Assembly: GCA_017745235.1 (NCBI GenBank)
Contig: JAGHZU010000032.1
Span: forward strand, 1-35,993
Source: Caulobacter sp.
GTDB taxonomy: Bacteria; Pseudomonadota; Alphaproteobacteria; Caulobacterales; Caulobacteraceae
Length of the DNA: 35,993 nucleotides
Direction: 5' to 3'
Positions 31,677 through 35,993 of the stretch are shown here, piece after piece (position 1 is the first letter of the stretch; each line of letters opens with the position of its first letter). The notes beneath the pieces are model-generated. The model was given only the letters and a program-made list of their open reading frames with translations, searched no databases and had not been told where the DNA came from. Both the position numbers and the translations under genes were made by a program.

Positions 31677-32799
31677 TCCCTCTCGGTCGTTCCGCGACAG
31701 CTCCCCCGATGCGGGAGCATCCCCTCACCAGGATCAAAGCGCCGCAGGAAGCCTGCACCGACGCGCCGTCCTGGGGTCGGCCCTAGCCCTGTCGGCCTGC
31801 GGTCCCGGCGCCAAGAGCCAGACGGTTCCTGCCGACCTGCCGCCGCTGAAGGCGGTGGCTCCGTTCCGCATCGGAACCTGCGTCCAGGCCCTGCACCTGG
31901 ACGATCCCAGCTTCGTGGCCCTGGCCCGGCGGCAGGTGAACCAGCTGACGCCCGAGTGGCAGATGAAGATGGAATACATCGTCCAGCCGGACGGGACCTT
32001 CCGCTTCGACGCCCCCGATCGTATCGCCGCCTTCGCCCAGGCCAACGGCATGGGCCTGCTGGGCCACACGCTTGTCTGGTACGCCCAGGCCCCCGACGCC
32101 TTCGCCCGGCTGGACGAGCGCCGCGTCAGCTTCGAACAGGCCTATCGCAACTACATCCTGGCCGTGGCCGGCCGCTATGCCGGCCGGGTGGTGGGCTGGG
32201 ACGTGGTCAACGAGGCCGTGGCCGAGGACGGGAACGGCTGGCGCGACAGCCTGTGGTCCCAGCGCCTGGGGGCGTTCGAGCACATCGCCCTGGCCTATCG
32301 CTTCGCGCGCGAGGCCGACCCGCACGCGCCGCTGCTGCTGAACGACTACAATCTCGAATACATTCCCCGGAAGCGGGCCACGTTCCTGAAGCTGGCCGAG
32401 CGGCTGCTGGCCTCAGGCGCGCCGTTGACGGGCCTGGGCGCCCAGACCCACGTGGCGGCCGACATCACGCCCGGCAAGATCGCCGAGATGATCCGCGACC
32501 TGGCGAGCCTGGGCCTGCCGATCCACCTGTCGGAGCTGGACGTCTCGATCACCCGGTCGGAGAACAGGCTGCTGTCGCGCGAGGACCTGCGTAACCGCCA
32601 GGCTCGGGTCTATGGCGAGGCGGCCGAGGCGATGATGGCGCTACCCGAACGCCAGCGCTTCGCCCTGACGCTGTGGGGCCTGCGCGACCAGGACTCGTGG
32701 CTTCACCAGGAGAACGCGTCGGACAGCCCCGCCCCATTCGACGAGCAGGGCCGCCCCAAGGCCGGGGCGGCGGCGCTGGTCCGGACGTTCAGGGCTTAG
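31666..32799 (+). CDS. GH10 endo-1,4-beta-xylanase, probable lipoprotein
   Basis: Glycoside hydrolase family 10 xylanase of about 377 residues. Catalytic residues are visible: acid/base E183 in GWDVVNEA and nucleophile E290 in HLSELDVSI; supporting motifs are PEWQMKME (N-terminal barrel), GHTLVWYAQAP with H134, LNDYNLEY and LTLWGLRDQDSWL. The N-terminal region has paired arginines (HRRAVLGSALALSACG) and a lipobox ending at C45, so export as a Tat-type lipoprotein is likely. No in-frame ATG exists before this; GTG 31666, inside fliJ, is the best upstream start but lacks a good ribosome site, so the start may lie nearer the signal (for example CTG 31753). It is an unusual neighbour for flagellar genes. 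Confidence 0.88.
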   Translation: MGDSPSRSFRDSSPDAGASPHQDQSAAGSLHRRAVLGSALALSACGPGAKSQTVPADLPPLKAVAPFRIGTCVQALHLDDPSFVALARRQVNQLTPEWQMKMEYIVQPDGTFRFDAPDRIAAFAQANGMGLLGHTLVWYAQAPDAFARLDERRVSFEQAYRNYILAVAGRYAGRVVGWDVVNEAVAEDGNGWRDSLWSQRLGAFEHIALAYRFAREADPHAPLLLNDYNLEYIPRKRATFLKLAERLLASGAPLTGLGAQTHVAADITPGKIAEMIRDLASLGLPIHLSELDVSITRSENRLLSREDLRNRQARVYGEAAEAMMALPERQRFALTLWGLRDQDSWLHQENASDSPAPFDEQGRPKAGAAALVRTFRA

Positions 32800-32922
32800 G
32801 GCCCCCAGTCCCCTCAATTCTTGCCGTCCTGGAAGCCTCAGGAGGCTGCCCTGGCCCCTGGGCCAAAGCAGAGCGACAGCTCCTGGGGTCCCGGCTCTGC
32901 GCTGCGCCTCAGCCTGGACGAC

Positions 32923-32944
32923 AGGTTGGCTGGAGACCCAACCT
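32923..32944 (-). terminator. Hairpin at the end of the XRE regulator gene
   Basis: Perfect 7-bp stem AGGTTGG/CCAACCT with an 8-base loop; its last base is the first of the XRE stop codon. It separates two convergent genes. The 123 bp between the xylanase stop and this hairpin is GC-rich and shows no gene. Confidence 0.5.
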
Positions 32945-33378
32945 CAGCCGGCTTCTTCCTCATCCTGGCCGCCGTCCATCTGACCCAGCGAACGGGCCAG
33001 GGCCAGGATCTGACGGCGCTGATGGGGAGGAATGCGCGGAAACAGCGTGGCCAGGTCCAGCCCCTCTGACGAGGCCAGGAACACCTGCACCATGCGCGCC
33101 TTGCGCTCGTCAGCCTCCTGGTCCTCGCCGGCGCTGGCCGCATCGGACGACAGGCCCTCGAAGAACCACGACAGCGGCACCTGCAGTGTCTTGGCCATGC
33201 CGTAGAGCTTCGAGGCGCTGATCCGGTTGGCGCCGCGCTCGTACTTCTGGAGTTGCTGGAAGGTCAGGCCGACGCTGGACGCCAGCTCGGTCTGGCTCAG
33301 GCCCAAGGAGCGGCGGCGCATGCGCACGCGGGATCCCACATGAATGTCGACGAGGTGCGGTTCGTGGTCGGCGGCCAA
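32944..33378 (-). CDS. XRE-family helix-turn-helix regulator
   Basis: Transcription regulator of 144 residues. The Cro/C1-type helix-turn-helix covers about 15-70: VGSRVRMRRRSLGLSQTELA, then VGLTFQQLQKYERGANRISA and KLYGMAKTLQVPLSWFFEG. This form is widespread in alphaproteobacteria (PraR-like regulators). The C-terminal half is acidic with a short conserved-looking segment FPRIPPHQRRQILALARSL. Start: no ATG; TTG 33378 has GGGGAG about 9 bases upstream, while an internal GTG would cut the domain close to its first helix. Targets unknown. Proximity to flagellar genes hints at motility or development control but proves nothing. Confidence 0.88.
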   Translation of the reverse strand: MAADHEPHLVDIHVGSRVRMRRRSLGLSQTELASSVGLTFQQLQKYERGANRISASKLYGMAKTLQVPLSWFFEGLSSDAASAGEDQEADERKARMVQVFLASSEGLDLATLFPRIPPHQRRQILALARSLGQMDGGQDEEEAG

Positions 33379-33538
33379 GGCTGTTGTCTCCCCGGAGACG
33401 GCGGACAGGCCGTCCCTCGCGGATTAGACGCCGGGGAAAGGGCCGCCCCTCAACCGGGGAAGGTGTTTTTCCGTGAACTGCGCGATTTCGTCGCGGCGGC
33501 GTCGCGCCCCCGGAGCAGACCTCGGCGCAGACCTCGGA

Positions 33539-33943
33539 TCAGGCCTGCGGCTTGGGGGCCGACTGGGTCGCCGGAGGCCGGGTGGCGACGGCCACGGCGT
33601 GATCGGCGTCGCTGGCCTGGCGCAGGGCGCGGAGGTCTTCGCTGATGCGGAAGATGGCCACGTAGAACTCGCAGAAGGCGCGCCACAGCAGCACCATCGC
33701 GGCGGCCACCAGCAGACCGGCGATCAGCACGGGGAAGGCCAGCAGCAGCGAACCCAGGCCGGGCTCCTTCAGCGCCAGGCCCACGGCCGCGCCGACGACG
33801 GAAAAGGCGAACAGGGCCACCACGCCCAGGCCGGCCCAATAGATCAGGTGAATCACCGGCCCCGTGACGAGTCGATCGAACGTCAGCAGGTCCCAGAACA
33901 GACCGTTCGAGCCACGCGCCTTGGTTTTTCTGGCCGGAGCCAT
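33539..33943 (-). CDS. DUF4282 domain membrane protein
   Basis: Inner-membrane protein of 134 residues. Two hydrophobic segments: about 29-60 (VIHLIYWAGLGVVALFAFSV) and 68-92 (LLLAFPVLIAGLLVAAAMVL). The block LTFDRLVTGPVIHLIYW and the ending LLWRAFCEFYVAIFRISEDL match the DUF4282 family, whose function is unknown. The C-terminal tail is proline/alanine-rich (ATRPPATQSAPKPQA). It is upstream-neighbour to the XRE gene on the same strand, with 160 bp between. A short tandem repeat of GCAGACCTCG lies just past its stop (about 33514-33535). Confidence 0.85.
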   Translation of the reverse strand: MAPARKTKARGSNGLFWDLLTFDRLVTGPVIHLIYWAGLGVVALFAFSVVGAAVGLALKEPGLGSLLLAFPVLIAGLLVAAAMVLLWRAFCEFYVAIFRISEDLRALRQASDADHAVAVATRPPATQSAPKPQA

Positions 33944-34005
33944 CCGGACACCCCTCGTATCAGCGGGTGCTCCGCCGGGTCAGGGTCCATCGCTAGCAGC
34001 GAGAA

Positions 34006-34030
34006 GCCCGCTCGGCAATGCCGAGCGGGC
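34006..34030 (-). terminator. Strong hairpin terminator
   Basis: Perfect 11-bp stem GCCCGCTCGGC/GCCGAGCGGGC with a 3-base loop, followed on the minus strand by TTCTC. It lies 29 bases after the stop of the periplasmic protein gene. Confidence 0.8.
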
Positions 34031-34059
34031 CTCCGGCCGTCCCTAACGATGCGGACGGC

Positions 34060-34536
34060 TTATTGCGGCTTGGCGCCGGCCAGGGTGGCGTCGATCTGCG
34101 CCTTGGTGGCCGTGGTCTGCAGGCCGCCGTCGGCGGCGGCGCTGAAGCTGGCCTTGGGCAGGGCGAACTTCTTCTCGCCGCTGGTCACGACCACGTTGGT
34201 CGAGCCGTCGGCGCCGGCCGTGGTCCCCGCGATCGTGCCGACCACGGCGCCGGAGGGATCCTTGACCTCGGACCCGACCTTCAGGTCGAGAGCGACGTTG
34301 GCCGACGAGGGCGCGCCCGCGGCGGCGGCGTCGTTGGCCTGGGTGGTGGTGCTCGAGGTGGTGGTCTGGGCGCCCGTGGCCGGATCAGGAGCCGTCGTGG
34401 TCGTCGTCGTCGACGAGGTCGAGGCCGGCGGCGTCTGCGCGGACGGCGTCTGGGCCGGGGCGGACTGCTGGGCGAAAGCGGCGCCAGCCAGCGAGAGAGT
34501 CGCGGCGGCGGCGAACATGGCGATCTTGGTCTTCAT
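34060..34536 (-). CDS. Periplasmic protein with Ser/Thr-rich linker, stress-type promoter
   Basis: Exported protein of 158 residues. Signal peptide MKTKIAMFAAAATLSLAGAA then FAQ. A low-complexity linker rich in Thr, Ser, Ala and Pro spans about 24-70. The C-terminal domain (about 78-158) begins VALDLKVGSEVKDPSGAVVG and resembles the PRC-barrel-like fold seen in alphaproteobacterial envelope proteins (GSEVKDPSGAVVGTI then VVTSGEKKFALP); that assignment is tentative. ATG 34536 has GGAGCG upstream. The promoter has GGAAC-N16-CGTT, the EcfG/SigT general-stress consensus, with a 41-base leader. Role in envelope stress is inferred from the promoter alone. Confidence 0.85.
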   Translation of the reverse strand: MKTKIAMFAAAATLSLAGAAFAQQSAPAQTPSAQTPPASTSSTTTTTTAPDPATGAQTTTSSTTTQANDAAAAGAPSSANVALDLKVGSEVKDPSGAVVGTIAGTTAGADGSTNVVVTSGEKKFALPKASFSAAADGGLQTTATKAQIDATLAGAKPQ

Positions 34537-34577
34537 AAATTGCGCTCCGTCGTGAAGGCCCCCGCCTTGCAGAAACG

Positions 34578-34602
34578 AACGCGACCTTTCCGCCTCGGTT
34601 CC
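34578..34602 (-). promoter_or_regulatory. SigT/EcfG-type general stress promoter
   Basis: On the minus strand GGAAC (34602-34598), 16 bases, CGTT (34581-34578). This exactly fits the consensus GGAAC-N16/17-CGTT of the alphaproteobacterial general-stress ECF sigma factor (SigT in Caulobacter). The -10 ends 41 bases before the start codon of the periplasmic protein gene. Confidence 0.8.
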
Positions 34603-34681
34603 GAAATAATCAGTAATAACCCGTGACCATTTCGGGGCGTTTCCCGGCATTTTCTGGGCCAAAGCTTCAGTCCGCGGCTCA

Positions 34682-34701
34682 GCTTGGATGGAAATCCAAG
34701 C
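34682..34701 (-). terminator. Hairpin between flhA and the periplasmic protein gene
   Basis: Perfect 8-bp stem GCTTGGAT/ATCCAAGC with a 4-base loop, about 100 bases after the flhA stop on the same strand. No T-run; possible end of the flhA transcript. The rest of 34603-34803 shows no gene. Confidence 0.4.
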
Positions 34702-34803
34702 GTTGCTGTCGTATGCGCGCGATTACACGCAACCCATCTCACGGACACCTTGCGGAACGCCCCGCGCGGACGTAAGGGCCGGAATGACAGGCCTGATGGG
34801 AGC

Positions 34804-35993
34804 CTAGACCATGCCCACGGTGCGCAGGCGGGCGCGGGGGTGGATCTCGTTCTGGCTCATCACCACGGTCTGGCCGCGGAAGCGCTCGATGATCGAGCGG
34901 ACGTAGGGGCGCACGCCCGGGCTGGTCAGCAGGACGGCGGCGTCGCCGGCCATGGCGGCCCGGTCGAAAGCGTCGCGCACGCCGCGAATGAAATCCTGCA
35001 GGCGCGAGGGCGCCAGGGCCAGCTGCTTGTCCTCGCCCGGCCCGACGAGCGCCTCGGCGAAGGCCTGCTCCCACTCCGCCGACAGGGTGATGATCGGCAG
35101 GGCGCCGTCGTCGCCGCGATTGGCCCAGCACAGCTGGCGGCCCAGGCGCGCGCGCACCTGCTCGACCAGTTGCACCACCGAATTGGTGTGCGGGGCGGCC
35201 TCGCCGATCCCTTCCAGGATCTGCGGCAGGTCGCGGATCGACACGCGCTCCTTGAGCAGCGACTGCAGCACGCGCTGCAGCGTGGCGGCGCTGACCACGG
35301 ACGGAATGAGGTCGTCGACCAGCTTCTTCTGCCCCTCGGGCAGCTCCTTGAGCAGCTTCTGCACCTCGGCGTAGGAGAGCAGGTCGGCCATGTTCTCCTT
35401 GAGGATCTCGGTCAGGTGCGTGGTCAGCACCGTGGCCGGATCCACGACCGTGTAGCCGCGGAACGTGGCCTCCTCGCGCATGGCGTCCTCGATCCAGGTC
35501 GCCGGCAGCCCGAAGGCCGGCTCGCGCACGTGCTCGCCGGGGAGCTCGACCTGGCCGCCCCGCGGGTCCATGGCCATCAGGCAGCCCAGGCGCACCTCGC
35601 CGGCCCCCGCCTCCATCTCCTTGATGCGGATCGCATAGCCCTGGTTGGCCAGGCGCATGTTGTCGAGGATGCGCACGGGCGGCATGACGAAGCCGAACTC
35701 GGTGGCCAGGGTCTTGCGCAGGGCGCGGATCTGGTCGGTCAGCTTGCGGCCGTCCAGGTCGTTGATCAGGGTCAGCAGGCCGTAGCCCAGCTCGATCTTG
35801 ACGTCGTCGATGGCCAGCGAGGCGCTGATCGGCTCTTCCTCGGGCTCGGCCGCCGCGGCGGCGGCCTCCAGCGCGGCCGGATCCAGGGGCGGCGGCTCCT
35901 TGGCCTTCTGCGCGCGGCGATAGGCCAGGAAGCCCGCGCCGGCCGACAGGGCGGCGAACGGAACGATCGGCATGCCGGGGATCAGGGCGATGA
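34804..35993 (-). CDS. flhA: Flagellar export gate FlhA, C-terminal part (partial)
   Basis: C-terminal ~396 residues of FlhA, the membrane export-gate protein of the flagellar type III secretion apparatus. The frame continues past the right edge (IALIPGMPIVPFAALSAGAG is the last membrane segment), so the start is outside the window. After the linker (AQKAKEPPPLDPAAL, acidic and alanine-rich) comes the cytoplasmic domain: IDDVKIELGYGLLTLINDL, FGFVMPPVRILDNMRL, the conserved ATWIEDAMREEATFRGYTVV, VLTTHLTEILKENMADLLSY, and KLVDDLIPSVVSAATLQRVL. This domain forms the nonameric ring that docks substrates and chaperones. It is complete at its 3' end and not adjacent to fliI-fliJ operonically, being on the opposite strand. 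Confidence 0.97.
   Translation of the reverse strand, partial: IALIPGMPIVPFAALSAGAGFLAYRRAQKAKEPPPLDPAALEAAAAAAEPEEEPISASLAIDDVKIELGYGLLTLINDLDGRKLTDQIRALRKTLATEFGFVMPPVRILDNMRLANQGYAIRIKEMEAGAGEVRLGCLMAMDPRGGQVELPGEHVREPAFGLPATWIEDAMREEATFRGYTVVDPATVLTTHLTEILKENMADLLSYAEVQKLLKELPEGQKKLVDDLIPSVVSAATLQRVLQSLLKERVSIRDLPQILEGIGEAAPHTNSVVQLVEQVRARLGRQLCWANRGDDGALPIITLSAEWEQAFAEALVGPGEDKQLALAPSRLQDFIRGVRDAFDRAAMAGDAAVLLTSPGVRPYVRSIIERFRGQTVVMSQNEIHPRARLRTVGMV

Noticed and set aside
33514..33535. Tandem copy of GCAGACCTCG
   Set aside because: Only two short units; too little to call a functional repeat.

Overview
The window is from a high-GC alphaproteobacterium of the Caulobacter type. The strongest evidence is a complete ctrA cell-cycle regulator (231 residues, ending in two alanines) with GANTC methylation sites in its promoter, together with flagellar genes fliI, fliJ and flhA. 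Further support comes from a GGAAC-N16-CGTT general-stress promoter, a Lrp-type regulator divergent from putA, and several secreted plant-polysaccharide enzymes. No rRNA, tRNA, CRISPR array or intact insertion sequence was seen.

Layout. 1-2757: end of an RND drug-efflux permease followed by its NodT-type outer-membrane lipoprotein. 2896-5837: two divergent regulator/target pairs, a lipocalin-like secreted protein with a CGNR zinc-finger regulator and an Old Yellow Enzyme with a MerR regulator; both intergenic regions contain clear operators. 5853-9838: proline catabolism (PutR regulator and bifunctional PutA). 9877-15262: a glutathione S-transferase, then three exported hydrolases on one strand (GH5 mannanase-like, alpha/beta hydrolase, type-B carboxylesterase). 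15273-18911: an acidic small protein, carA with a structured leader, a DUF1272 zinc protein, two small proteins and a HAD phosphatase.

18912-23900 is an accessory stretch. Its genes look less GC-rich and use less biased codons: a class-C beta-lactamase-like serine hydrolase, an HNH nuclease gene behind an unrecognised gene, and another unrecognised gene. Two copies of a diverged noncoding repeat of about 171 bp bracket the HNH pair, and an imperfect inverted repeat lies further downstream. This is the best candidate here for an undescribed system.

23911-35993 returns to core sequence: a membrane acyltransferase, an M23 peptidase, ctrA, a LytTR membrane regulator, an alpha/beta hydrolase, fliI-fliJ, a GH10 xylanase overlapping the end of fliJ, an XRE regulator, a DUF4282 membrane protein, a stress-type periplasmic protein and the cytoplasmic domain of FlhA, which runs off the right edge.

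The genes form local units rather than one pathway: CtrA is known to drive flagellar genes such as fliI, and CtrA/GANTC-like motifs are seen before ctrA, the M23 gene and fliI. The exported hydrolases and the xylanase suggest growth on plant biomass. All family names come from reading motifs; no database search was run.
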